The translations under genes and the position numbers were made by a program. Positions 23,289 to 35,050 of a DNA stretch of 64,000 bases are shown here, piece after piece. This DNA comes from Pyropia haitanensis (taxonomy: Eukaryota; Rhodophyta; Bangiophyceae; Bangiales; Bangiaceae), in contig SDUX01000007.1 of assembly GCA_008729055.1 (NCBI GenBank), positions 2,466,064 through 2,530,063 on the forward strand, in the 5' to 3' direction. Numbering within the stretch: the first letter of the stretch is position 1; every line of letters begins with the position of its first letter. The notes under the pieces are model-generated. The model was not told the DNA's origin. It searched no databases and was given only the letters and a program-made list of their open reading frames with translations.

Positions 23289-24300
23289 TCACGGGTAGCC
23301 GCGCGCGGCCTCTCTGCTGGGCCCCCCGCCCGCTCGTCGGCGGCCGGGGACGAACCGATTCAGCGTCTCTCCCCCCCCCCATCCGCCACGCCGTGGGGCG
23401 TCTGCGTCGTCGTCCGCGTCTCCATCGTCCCGCGCGCCAAACGTGGTGCCGTTGCCATTCCCATAGTCCACGTCGCCGTCGCCGTCGTGCCCGCCGTCGC
23501 CGTCGCCAGCCGCGGGCCGTTGCCGCACGCCGCCCATTCGCGGCCGCCGCGTCTCGTGGCCGCCGCCAGTCGCGTCGCGCCCGCCGGTGGCCGCGGCGCC
23601 CCCCGTCGCGGCGGCCACGCCATCACCACCGCCACCGCTGCCGCCGCCGCCACCACCGTCACCACCACCACCGCCGACGCGGGCGGCGGCGCAGCCAAAC
23701 CAGCCGCCCACCGTCGCGGCGGCGGTGGCCACCCCCGTCGCCGCCACCGTCGCGGCGCCACCAACCGCCGCGGCCACGCCCGCAGCGGGGCCGCTGCCGC
23801 CACCGCCGCCGCCACCGCCGTCGCCGCCGCCGCCGTCCAGCGGGGTCGCCACCAGCACCGCTGATGGGACGAGGCGGAGCGCCGCCAGCGTCTGTTCCTC
23901 ATCCGCCGCCGAGTAAAAAGACGCGCGGGAAGGCCGTCGACAGCCGCACGCGCCCACCGCGCCCACCGCCTCCCCCAGCCGACGGCGACAGCAGCTCGTC
24001 CCGGGCGGTGGCAAGGCGGGTGGGGCCGTCAAACGTGCCGCGCACGGTCGTGCCGTCGGGCAGGCGGAGCGCCAGGCGGGCCGTCGCGGCGGCCGCCGCC
24101 GCGCCGCCGCCGTCCGTGCCGCCCGTGTCGCCCAGGCGCATGGCGGCCGCCGCAGACGGCGGTGCCGCCACGACCACCCCCGCCGCCGGCGCTGGTGGTG
24201 GTGGTGGTGGTGGTGGCGCCAAAGCGGCCGCCGCCGTCGGCGGCGGGGCGCATCCCGCCGCGCGACTGCGGGGACGGTGCGGGCGGCGGTCGTTTCTCCG
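23289..24300 (-). CDS. UBX-domain protein, C-terminal part, one-base frameshift
   Basis: The minus strand encodes a UBX (ubiquitin-like) fold: ARLALRLPDGTTVRGTFDG, then TRLATARDELL, then VRLSTAFPR. One base out of frame follow FYSAADEEQTLAALRLVPS and AVLVATP. In known UBX domains the FPR loop contacts the p97/Cdc48 ATPase, and the TL..LGL..SA strand closes the fold, so both halves belong together. The break is at a run of five T's on the minus strand (about 23914-23918). Taking one T away restores the consensus. A Gly/Ala-rich tail ends at a TGA at 23289. Upstream exons, which would hold the N terminus, were not identified. The expected role is that of a Cdc48/p97 adaptor in protein degradation, from family knowledge. 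Confidence 0.65.
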
Positions 24301-25886
24301 CAGCGGGCGCCCACCACCCGATGGTCTCGTGGGCGGGGCGGGCGGGCGGGCGGGGTTGTTCCTCCCGTCGGCGAGGTATGAGGGATGGACGGGGCACGGG
24401 ACGGCCATTCTCGTTTGGCAGGGTAATGGTGACGGTGGCCGCCTCTTGGGAGGGAGGGAGGAGGCAGGGATTGGCTGGGGGGTGGTTGCTGGCAGCGGCT
24501 TGCAGGCATGCTGCTCAGCCTGTGGCCCGCCGTGGGGTTTCGGGGTCCGCCGATCGCCGATGGGCCCTGTGCTCTCTGCGTCGACATACAGCTGCGGCGG
24601 GGGCTTTTCCGTTGCCGATGACGGGGCGGCGCATGGCGCGGCGGGCTGCAGCGACTGCTGGCCGCGGCCCGCGGAGTAGGCCGAGGGTAGCCACATGACA
24701 TGAGCGATACAATCCCGACGGTGCGCCCTGGACGGTGTCCGTGAGGCGCCCGCCCCAACGGCCTGTGGACTCCGCAGTGTGGAGGCCGCCGCCACCGCCA
24801 AAGCGCGCGTCGCGGCGACGACTGGCCCGGCCGGGCACGCCATCGCAATCGAGACATCGCGGATTGACGGGCGCAGGGAGAACGACGGCGCCCGCTACTT
24901 CCAAGGTCAGACGCTCAAAGAGCGCAGCACTACCCGTGGGACGCAGACAGAGAGGCGGGGCGCGGGTTGCACGCTTCGTGACACCACTGGCGCCGCCGCC
25001 GCGTGGCGCACGCGCGGGAAGCGGGCGGGGCAGGGAGCAGTGGCGTCGGTGGGCGGCTCGTCTAGCGTCGCAACCGCCGGGGCGGTATGTAGGGGAGGAG
25101 CACTCCCGGCGGGAGCCAGCACCCCGCCGCTCCCTCGTCCACCCTCGCCATACGCGCTGCGTACGCAAGGCGGCGGGCGTTTGCGTCAAAGAGAGTGGGC
25201 AGGCTCTCCGGCAAACCGACCTGCCGGCCGGATGCAGCACATTCACTTGGCTTTCCCCAAAAGGATTCAAAAAACAAAACGTCCGGATGTCTTCCCACTG
25301 CTGCTCGCACCGCGTGGCCCCGCACTCAAGTGCTGCGGTCGTGCCCGCGCCGGCGGCGCCCGCGCGCGGTCGGCTGCCGCCCGCCGCACGGGGCGGGCGG
25401 GTGCAACTGCTTGGTGCTTGCCTCGCCGCCGTTCCGGCTGCACGCAGACGCCACCGTGCCGGGCGGGCGGTCCCCTCCATGTGTCCGCCATGGACACCCC
25501 AGCCGAGGGGTCCACCGCCGCCCAGCCACGCAGGGTGCCGCCACCGGGCTGGCGGTGCGCCAGACCCGACCGCACGGCGGGCGGCCTGGGCACCCATGAG
25601 TTGCGGCGCTACCCGCCGCCCGGCCGCTGTCTCGTCCGCCCGCGGCGTTGACCACGCTTCGGTCGTCGGCTGGGTCACCCCTTCACCGCCGCCTGCGCCA
25701 ACAGCGCCGCGGTCAGCATCGTGTCGGCAACAATAGAGCCGAATATACTCCGTCGCGTCACGTGCGGGCGGCAGCCCGTCCGGGAAACGGGGATGAGGCT
25801 CTCGGTGTCGCCCGCCAGGCGGCCACGATAGTCAGTGTCCCGCCACCGCACGTATTGCACATGTCGACGTGCGCGACAGCAGCGCG
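24301..25886. other. Unassigned stretch with possible minus-strand exons
   Basis: No gene can be closed here. A minus-strand block at about 25062-25220 translates to balanced, helical sequence (SLPTLFDANARRLAYAARM) unlike the shadow frames, and could be an upstream exon of the UBX gene or of another gene. The rest is mixed composition with (TGG)n near 24190-24215. Confidence 0.3.
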
Positions 25887-26650
25887 CTACGCGTGGACGC
25901 TATGCTCCTTGCGGTCGAGGTGGCCGGCGCGGAGGAGACGCAAGACACCAGCCACCGCCACCACAACCAGTATCAAGCCGCTCCGCCAGCGCCGATGGGG
26001 CTGGCGATGCAGCGGGCCGCGCGGCAGCAGCAGCAGCTGCAACGCCGCAACGGCCTCGAATACGGCTATCATCACGGACAAGAAGAGGCTGGCAGTGGAG
26101 ACGGGGCCGACGGAGGGGGGCTGCAACGGCTCCACCTTCAGGAAAGAGCTGCCGCGCGCACGCACGTCTTTCCGAGTGCCGAGCAAGGCGCACGACGACA
26201 CGTTGAGACCATCTCTCGCCATCGCCATCTCCGGTTCAGAGGGGCAGGTCACCGCTGACAGATGCTCTGACATCTGAGGAGCATCCGCCTCCTCTTTCAG
26301 CGCCGCCACGGCGACTGCCCCTGTCGCCGCCACCGCCACGGCAGCCAGGCACATCCCCCAACGGCTCCGCATGGTACACCGGGCGGGCGCGCTGCCGGAC
26401 AGCTCCAGCAGTGTCGCCTTGTGGGCTTCGCGACGGCCACAGCAGATGCAGTGGCCCGGTGGGTCAGGGCACACTGCGGCTGTCAGACCAAGCGGCCGCA
26501 AGCACACGCGATGGGTAGCACCGGCAAGGTGCGGAAGGTGGGCGGCCGCCCTGAATGGAACGTATATGTAGCCAGTGGCAGCGCCCCGCCGCGGTGGGAC
26601 GCAGCCAACAAGGCGCAGACGGCACACGCGAGCCCGGCGGCAGACTGCAT
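25887..26650 (-). CDS. Small signal-peptide membrane protein, Cys-containing, frame-shifted
   Basis: From the ATG at 26650 the minus strand encodes MQSAAGLACAVCALLAASHR, a convincing signal peptide, followed by PTFRTLPVLPIACACGRL. That frame stops near 26486, but a neighbouring frame continues smoothly with VCPDPPGHCICCGRREAH, a hydrophobic helix (MCLAAVAVAATGAVAVAAL, about 26355-26300), and a luminal-looking stretch with NVSS and several Cys. Two C-terminal hydrophobic helices follow (LFLSVMIAVFEAVAALQLLL and LILVVVAVAGVLRLL), with a basic tail ending at 25887. A conservative alternative is the 161-residue frame starting at 26372 alone. No family was recognised. The frame change near 26490 may be a small intron or an indel. 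Confidence 0.4.
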
Positions 26651-27334
26651 GACCAGGTGCCGCCTCGCTGCCCACCATTTCACGGTGCATGGCGGCAGCT
26701 CAGGTGCTGGTGAGTGTGTAGAGCAGGCCCCGTCCCCTCCGAGGGAGAGCCGCCGTTGCCCCTCGTGCCGAGCCGGTGGCCCTGTTGCCGCCAACTTGGA
26801 TCTGGGCCCGCCTGCAGCTGGTCAGCTCTCAAAGCTGCTGGCGTGCCGCGTCCGGTCGTGTGGTGGGGGGGGAAGATTACAAAGAGGACAGGGGTGGTGG
26901 GCCCGGCAGGAGCGACGTCCGCTGTGACAGGTCATTCTTGCACGGGACCAATCCCTGTGTACAGCACGGTGCTGTGCGCAGATGAGAAGCTGGTCCAGGA
27001 CTCATCCGATCGGCTCCCACAGGGAATCCCACAGGTGCGTCGCAAAAACACGTCGTATCGCCATTCGTCAAGAAACGCCACGCAGTCCACCACCCGCTCC
27101 GCCGCACCAGCAATGCAGCGACCATCATCCGGGGCGTCGCGCGGGGCGGCGGGTTGACAAGGGCCGGTGACGAGGACGGTCGGCACCGGAGGCACACGAG
27201 CAGGACGAGATTGGTGAGACGAACGGAGGGGGGTGGGGGGGGGGCAGGAGTGCAAAACAAGGGGGTTCCGAGGGAGGAGGCGCGGCGGGCGGGCGGGGCT
27301 GGAGCGCAACCGCCCCGAAACGCTGCGGTGGCGC
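26651..27334. other. Spacer with an unassigned coding-like block
   Basis: Minus-strand sequence at about 26932-27140 translates to a balanced, non-repetitive peptide (ERVVDCVAFLDEWRYDVFL, then RRTCGIPCGS) ending in a stop at 26932. It may be a small gene or a 3' exon. The remainder has a poly-G run near 27230 and no clear gene. Confidence 0.3.
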
Positions 27335-29586
27335 TCACGCCACCACCACGCCCGCCGGCGCGGGGCGCGTCGCCTTGGCCGCCGCCGCGGCCGCGTCGGC
27401 AGCGTCGCCCGCGGCGGCCCGACGGCGGCCGAGGCGGGTGGCCACGGCGGCGGCGCCCCCCGCTAGCCCGCGGGCCATCCCCGCCAGTGCGCCGGCGCTG
27501 TTCCACCCCAGCCCGACCGCGGAGCCCGTGCAAAAAAGGACCACGACCGCCGACAGCCACAGGGCGCTGGTCATAAAGTCCTCGTGGATGGGCGCGGCGG
27601 CCGCAAAGGCGGACCAGCCGGCCATGGCGGCCTCGACCAGCGGGAGCGGCGACAGCTGGATCATCCAGTAGGACTCGCCCGCCGCAAGGGCGCCCGCGGC
27701 GGCAGATGACGAGGATGCCGACGCCACACCGCCCACGTCGTCGTCGTCGACCGCCGTGGCCGTCGTCTGCGTGTCGTCCGAGAGGGTGCGACAGGCGGCG
27801 CCGCCGGTACCGGCCGTCGCGGTCGCACTGTCCTCACGGTGAGGGGGGAGGGGGAGGGAGGGTGGCGCCGTCGGCCGAGGTGCCCTCACCCGCCACCACC
27901 AACGCCGCAGCCGTCGCCGTCGCCATCGTCGTGGCCGCGGGCTCCACCGCTGCCGCCGGCGGCGGTGCCTGGATGCCGGCCGGCACCGAGGGGATGGTCG
28001 AATCCGACGCGACCGGCACGCGGTGCGCGGCGCGCGACGATGATGCGTCGTCCGCGGTGGCGGCCCGCTTGGGCGTCTGCGTAATCCATAAAAAAAAACA
28101 GTGGCGTCGCTGGAAGAGGTGCCCTGGACAGGCGCGGTGGCAAGCAGCGGCGCCATCCCCCAGCACAGCACCATCACCCCAGCGATGCGCCACTGCGCAG
28201 CGAGGCCGCGCCAAAAGCCGAGTGCCCGGTACAGCGTCAGCGAGTAGAAGGCCCAAAACATGGCCTGGGCGCCCAGGTTCACCCCCAGCCACGCCCACGA
28301 AAAGGGGACACTGACAAACACTGCCGGCCAAAAGGAGAGCAGGAAAATGACCGTCGGCGTAGCAGAGGCTGGGGAGGGTGTGGAAAAAGAACACCACCTT
28401 GTGCACCACGGGCGTGTTGGACGACGTGAACGCGTCGGCCGCCTTCTTGGCAAACGGCTGGCCAAAGCCCTTGAACCACCGCGTCTGCTGTGACCGGTAC
28501 GCGGCAATCGAGGTGGGCAGCTCCAAAGGGGCCTCCCGCTCCCGCACAAAGATATTGCGAAAGGCCGCAGCAAAGCACTTGTAGGACAGGGTCGCCGTCC
28601 TCCACCAATCGTGTCGTGCTCCCAGATACCCACGGCCGCGACGGCCGACCGTCTCCACACACCGGCGGTGCCGTTGAAGTTCCACGACCGGCTCACGCGG
28701 CTGCGGACGACGTTGCTCCATGAAAAAAAGTGGCCGGACAGAGCCACCTCCTGCACGCGTGTGTCTGCAGGTGGGCGTGGGCGTTGGGGTAGCCCCACCG
28801 GCCGTGCACCATGGAGCTGTCCGCCCTGCCCGCCCCGATCGCGTCGTAACCATAGGCCATCGCGGTCTACAGCCGGTCGGCGGCGGGCGCAACGTCCGCG
28901 TCAATGGCGGGGAAGACCCGCGACGCGGGGCGCACCTCCTGGCCAAAATCCCACCGTCGGACGCCGCGGCCGCCGCCATCGCCGTCGTCGCGTCGTTTGA
29001 GCCGTCCAGGGCGGGCACCTCCAACCGGTCCTTGAGCCACTCGAGCCCCCACGCCGAGTCCCATGACCCGCCAGATGACGGCCGCCATTGTGGAAGCAGC
29101 GCCGCTTGCACGGTGTGACACAAACGGGCGGCGCTCGGGCCGCACCCCCCGCCACCGGCTGCCGGCGCGTCCCAAACGGCTCCCCCCGCAGCAGCAGCAG
29201 CGTGTGGGAGAGCAAGACGAGACAGACGCGCAACTCGTGCCGTACGGCGCGACGCGGACGGTCCCGGAGAAGGCACCCGCGGCGACGCCATCGAGACCCA
29301 TTGGGGGGGGGGGGGGGGGGGGGGGGGACCGAGGGGGGGCACAACAACAACGGTCGTCGCGGGTGACCAGCGGGGATGCCGCGGCGAGACGCGGCCGACC
29401 GCCGCGGGCCGCCGACGGGTGCAAGACGACCGACCGCCGGCCGCGGCGGCCGACGCGACGACGCGGGCGGCGCGGGGACGGCCGGCGCGGCTCGACGCGC
29501 CCACAGGGGCACCCACACGCAATGACCGAGGCGGCTGTGGACGACACGGGCGGACGGCCGCGCGGGTGGTACTGCGAGCCGCCCAT
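27335..29586 (-). CDS. GT2 glycosyltransferase, cellulose-synthase-like A type, frame-disrupted
   Basis: Family 2 inverting glycosyltransferase, probably building a beta-linked cell-wall glycan such as mannan at the Golgi or plasma membrane (family inference). Motifs occur in the right order on the minus strand: LDGSNDATT (about 29015-28990), the DxD motif in AIDADVAP (about 28905), a WGYPNAHAHLQT-like region (about 28790), NFNGTAGVW (about 28675), a DT..VED acidic motif (about 28600), LSYKC, and QQTRW (about 28490, the QxxRW product-binding motif). Transmembrane helices follow (VIFLLSFWPAVFVSVPFSW, then WRIAGVMVLCWGMAPLL), then an acidic linker and a C-terminal hydrophobic helix ending at 27335. 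No single frame holds all of these. At least five single-base frame changes are needed, two of them within about 30 bases at 28600. The start is uncertain. This is either a decaying gene or an indel-rich assembly. Confidence 0.65.
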
Positions 29587-31520
29587 GGTCTAGGAACAGC
29601 CGCCATGGTGCCGTCGTGACGGCCGCCCATGTGCCACACCGCCTCCTTCCTTCTCCTCCTCCCCCCCCCCCCCCCCCCCCCCACCCCCCCCCCCAACCCC
29701 CCCGCGACCGCCGCTCCCCACCACCACCACCGCCCCCGTGCCTGCCCACCACCGCCGTCCGTGGCCACCCCCCCGCCGCCGCGCCCGCCCCGCGGTGCCG
29801 CCGCGCGCCACACGCGCGGCCGTCGCTGCCGGCGGCGCCACACGCGCGGCGCGCCGCCGCCGACGCGGGCCGCCGCCCGTCGCGGTCCGCACCGCGGCGG
29901 GCGCCGTCGACGAGGGAAGGGGGGGCGCCGCGACGGGGGGGGGCGGGGGGGGGGGAGGGGGGGCCCCCCGCCGCCCCCCCTCCCCCCCACCGCCAGCGGC
30001 ACCGACGGCGGCAATGGCGGCCGCCGCGCACGGCGGCGGCGGCGGCGGCGGCGGCGCGGCACCGCCGCGGCGGTGCGGCCGCGGCACGCCGCGGTGGCGG
30101 CCGCCGCCGCCGTTGCGGCGGCGGCGGGGGGCGGCCGTCACGGCAACAGCCGCGGCGCGCCGCGGGCGCCCGCCGGCGCGCGGCGCGCGAGCGGGCGCGT
30201 CCGCGCGGCACGTCCGCCGCGGCGGGCGGGCGGGCGGGCGGCGGCGGCGGCCGAGCACGAGACCGTGGATCCGGGTGGGTGGCCGGGACGACCCGCGACA
30301 CGGGCGGCGGCGGGCGGAAAACCACCCCGCCGCGTCGACGGAAAAAAACACCGCCGCCGCCGCGGCGGGCGCCAGCCGCGCCGCCGCCGCGCCGCCGCCG
30401 CCGCCACGCGCTGCCGCCGGCCGCCCGCCGCCGCCGCGGCGGCGGCGGCCGGCCGGCCGGCCGGCCGGCGGCGGCGGCGGCGGCGGCGGTGGCGGCGGTG
30501 GCAGACGCTGGCCGCCGCCGGCGGCGGCGGCGGCCGACGCGGGGCGGTGCCGGCGGGTGGCGCCCGCGTCGGCCGGCGCCGCGCCGTGACGGCGGGCGGC
30601 GGAGGGGGGGGGGGGGGGGGGGGCGGTCGTGACGGCGACGGGGCGACCGCATCTGGGGGTGGGGGGGGGGGGGGGGGGGGGGGAGGGGGGGATCCGGTGT
30701 GCCGTCGGCACCGGCGGCGACCAGCCGCACGCCGCCCGCGTGCCACGCGGCGGCGCACCGCGGGCGATGCGCACGCCCCCGCCACGGGGCGGGCGCCCGC
30801 GCTGCGGCTGCCGCCGCCGCCGCTGCTGCCGCCGCCGCCGCTGCTGCCGCGGCGTCGTGGCGTGGCGGGGGGGGTGGGTGCCCGCGCGGCGCGGTCGGGC
30901 CGCCCTGCCGGCCGACGCGTCGGCTGGCGCGGGCGGGCGGGGGCGACCGCGGCGGCCGCGGCGGCGGCGGCGGCGGCGGCCGTGCAGGCCGTGGTGCCGG
31001 TGGCGTCGGTGGGGTTGGCCGAGGCGGCAGCGGCGGGGGCGGCCGCAGCGGCGGCGGCACAGCAGTGTCTTTTTTTTTTTTTTTTTTTCTTTGAAGGGCA
31101 GGACACGCTTCCGAGAACGCAGAGGAGAGACCCAAGCAGGGGCCACCGGCCCTCCAAGAGGACCGCAAGCCGACCATCCCACCCCCGCGTGCGCGCACTC
31201 GGCGACGGACACTGGATGCACTCGGGAAAAAAAAAAAAAAAAAAAAAAAACTCGAAAAACGTGCCCCGACACGCGGGGGGGGCCCCTAGAAAGGAAAAAA
31301 AAAAAAAACCAACACCAAAAGGAAAGGGAAGCACACCCCGCCGCAGGGCTGTGCATGGTGTGGGCCGCTCGCCGTGACGCACACGGGGTGGCGGACCCCG
31401 GCCGCCGCCCGACGGCCGCCGCCCGACGGCCGCCGCCCGACGGCCGCCGGCTGGCGCAGCCGGCGGGCGACCACCGCCCGCCCGCCCGCCCGCGGCGCGA
31501 CCGCCGCCCCCCGCCGGCGC
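29587..31520. other. Low-complexity spacer, no supported gene
   Basis: Contains long poly-C (29660-29700), poly-G (29940-29955, 30605-30625, 30659-30690) and CGG/CCG strings, a GGCC-repeat near 30450-30470, poly-T and poly-A tracts, and a 14-bp tandem repeat at 31400-31453. The long frames on both strands are compositional artefacts. Confidence 0.45.
31070..31312. repeat. Segment bracketed by poly-T and poly-A tracts
   Basis: A run of about 18 T's at 31071-31088 is followed by about 135 bp of normal sequence, a run of about 25 A's at 31227-31251 and a further run of about 14 A's near 31296-31309. Such A/T homopolymers are rare in this window. Confidence 0.7.
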
Positions 31521-31686
31521 TCAAGCAGGCCCAAACGGTCCGTCGGAGCGGGGCGTCAGCGCCGGCCGGCGGGGCGTCAGCCGGGAGAGCGGCGCGACGC
31601 CCCCGAGGGGCCGCGGGCTGGGCAGCAGCCCGCCCACCCCCCCGCCGCCCACCCCCGTCAGCAGCGAGTGGGGGTGGGGGAGGAAG

Positions 31687-31761
<75 letters not shown>

Positions 31762-32086
31762 CCCCGTGGGGTGGCCATCGGGTCGGCAAACGCGGGCGGC
31801 GGCAGGAGGGGCGTCAGCGCGCCGCCGCCGTCGCCAATCACAATCGCCGCGTCGCCGCCGCCGCCGCCGCCATGGCGGCCGTGGCCACTGTGGCCGCCGT
31901 GGCCACCGCCAACGCCGCCAACACCGACGCCCCCATGCACAGATGGGAGAAGGGAGCCCCCGCCGCCACCCGTCCGCGACAGCGGCGCGGGGCTCCACGC
32001 GGGCAAGTTCCACGACAGCACCCCCGGGCCAGACGCCGACGGCAGACACCCCGGTCCGGTCGCCGACGGCAGGCGTGCCGAGCTGC

Positions 32087-32117
<31 letters not shown>

Positions 32118-33701
32118 ACCGCCGCCGCCGCCGCCGCCGCTGCCGCCAGAAACCGACGGCGCACACGCGTGGAGGAGCCCCCCCGAGCCGGGCGCGTCCG
32201 AGGCGCCCTGTGGGATCTCCACCGTCAGGTCCCGTCGCTTGTACCGCCCGGGCGCGGGCGACGCGGCCGTGAGTGCCGACGCCGCCGATGGCCTACCTAC
32301 TGGCACGGGTCCCAGGGGGGCCGCCGCCACACCTGGTGCCTGTGGCGGCGGCCTGCTGCCACCATGCAGCGCAGAGACACTGTGCAGGGGGTGCCGTGGC
32401 CCGCCCACGCCACCGCCGCTACCCACACCAGGCGGGGACAGGCTGCTCGACGGGCGAACGTCCACGTCGACGCCCAGAGGTGTCCGGGGCGCCCCGGGGG
32501 GGACCCCAAACACAGACACGGGCGGCAAGCCGCCGCCAGAGCCAACAACCAGCGGCGACGGTCCCGACGCCACGCCGCCCGCCGTCGGTAGAGGCCCATA
32601 CCCCTCCGCGCCGCCGTCGTGGCCCGTGCCGTCCAAGGCGTGGCTGACGTTGGCCAGGACCGCCCGACGCTTGATTGGCGGCGACGGCGCGCGTGGCGCC
32701 GAGGGGCTGGGCGGGGACCCCGACCGGGGCCGCCGCTGATGAGGGCGCGGCGCCCCCCCCGGCGGCGCCCCGCCGTCCTCCTCAATCCGTCCGCTCGACG
32801 GGCTGCTGCCGGGTCGCGTCCGAAACGGCGGTGTTGAGCGCACCGCCTCCGCGTCGCGAGGGGTGGTCGACCCCGACGACGGCCACTGGCTGCCAGCCAA
32901 CCCGCGTCCACGAGACAACAGGTGCACCGGCGGTTCCGCACGGCCATCGTGAGGGCGGCTGGCTCCGACAGACGTGGTGGGGCTACGCGACGGCAGCACC
33001 GGTGGCAGTCGGGGCGGGTGCATCTGGTGGTGGTGCGCGTACGCCCGCTGACCGTTCAGAGCACGTTGCTGTTCTTGCTGCCCGTGTTGGCCGTGGTGGT
33101 ACTGTGGTGGTGGGAGGTGCTCCAGCCGCTGGTGCTCGGGCCACCGGTGCTCGTGCCGCTGTTGCTCCTGCCGCCCTTGCAGCGGATCTGCCGCGTAGGG
33201 TGGCAGGCCGGCCCCTACGAACCGTTCGCCATGCTCTTGGTGGTGCCCGCCGAGCGCCCGCTGCGCAACGTCCAGTGCCTCCCGCGCGTCGTCCCGCGCG
33301 AGCGCCTGCGACGCGTGGCCGCCCAGCCGGCCCGGGTGCTCGTGCCGGCGCGGCTGCGGGGGCGGTGGTGGCGGCGGCTCAATCGCGTGCGGACGCGGCG
33401 GCGGCGGTGGCGGCTGGCGGTCCTTCGGTGACGTCGCGAGAGGCGGGTGCGCCGGCGCACCCGCTGCCGCGGCGTGCCTCCCTGCAGGATGCGCCGCGGC
33501 TACCGCGCTGCGTGCCGCGCCCCCAGCCCGCGACGCAAGTTCGCCAGGCCAGTGTTGAGGGGCGCGCTGCGGCATCCGCGACGCCGGTGGTGGGGGAGGC
33601 GGTGGGGGTCGCGATGGCTGCTGTAATGGGTGCTGCTGCTGCTGCTGCTGTGCCCGCTGCGGCTGCTGCTGGTGATGCTGCTGCTGCTGCTGCTGGTACT
33701 G

Positions 33702-33767
<66 letters not shown>

Positions 33768-35012
33768 TTGTTGTTGTTGTGACTGCTGCTGTCGTGCCAG
33801 CTGCTGCTCGTGTTTCAACGGATGCAGCTCCCGCTGCCCGTGCCCGTACGGGTGGGCACCCGGCCGCTGCGCCTGCCCGTGGGGAGCGGCGTCCATTAGA
33901 GGCCCCCCGCGGGAAGTCTGGAAGCGGGCCGCAGCTACCGCCGCGGAACGAGTCAGGTCGCTGTCGCCAGCGCGTTCGCTGCCATCTACCCTCCGCGCCG
34001 CGTCTACAGTACGGCCAGAGAGCGGGAGGTGCCTACCACCCCCCGCCCCGCCCCCACGATCGCCCAGCCCCCCATCCCCCGACGCTGCCGCCGCCGTCGC
34101 CGCCGCCGCCGTCGCCGCCGCCGCCGTCGCCGCCGCTGCCGCCGCCGCCGCGGCTGGCCCGTGTCGCGGCCGGCGGTCCTCGGTGGCGCCACCCCCCCGC
34201 CCCGCCATCACCCGCCCACTGTCCCGAGAAGGGGAGGCGCCCCACGGGGTCGCCCCAGGTCGAGCAGTGGTCGGCGTCACCGTGGCTGACGCGCTCACCG
34301 AAACGGACGGGGTGGTGCTGGGCGCCTCCCCGCCGCCCGCGCCACCGACCGCCAACGAGATGGGCGACGACGACGGGCGCGAGGAGGCGGTCGCGGCCGC
34401 CGCCGCCGCGGCGGCGGCCGCGGCGTGGCCGCCCGACGCGGACCCCCGGTACTCGCGGACGGGGTTCAAAAACTGCATCGACCGAGTGGGTGCCGCGTCG
34501 CCACCCAACCCCACGTCCCATAGGAGTAGAAAAGACAATAACAAAAAAGCAATGGCGGGGGGGGGGGGGGCCGACCGGGGAAGATCACACCCAGGCGCCA
34601 CGCCGACGCACAATCGAGACAAGGGGCACGGGATCCAACAGCCATGTTAGACACATGGCCACACACAAGCAACCAAGTTGACGAGCGGCACGCCCGGTCG
34701 ATACCCTTTTCCCCCCCCATCCCCTTCGCCTCGCCCTCCCCTCCCTCCCTTGCACGTACGTCTGCAATGTTGCGGGATTCGACGACGCCCTCGTAGCGCG
34801 AGTAGCGAATCAGCGTGGACGCCATCCCCCCCACCTGCGCCTTGGCCGCGCCGCCCGCTCCGGCGGCAGCAGCAGCGGCGGCGGCGGTCGTGCCCGCGAC
34901 GGGCGCGGCGGCAGCACCAGCAGCAGCGGCGGCAGCGGCGGCAGCGGTAGCAGTGGCGGGCGCGCACACAGACGGGGACGCAGAAGCGCCCCCTCCCCCT
35001 CCCGCACCCCCC

Positions 35013-35050
<38 letters not shown>

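Noticed and set aside
29590..32049. Very long minus-strand frame across poly-A/poly-T tracts
   Set aside because: It contains Phe and Lys homopolymers produced by the A/T runs, crosses into the MADS-box gene in the wrong frame, and has no motif.
34183..34681. Plus-strand open frames opposite the MADS-box gene
   Set aside because: These are shadows of the minus-strand exons, whose frame gives the conserved protein.
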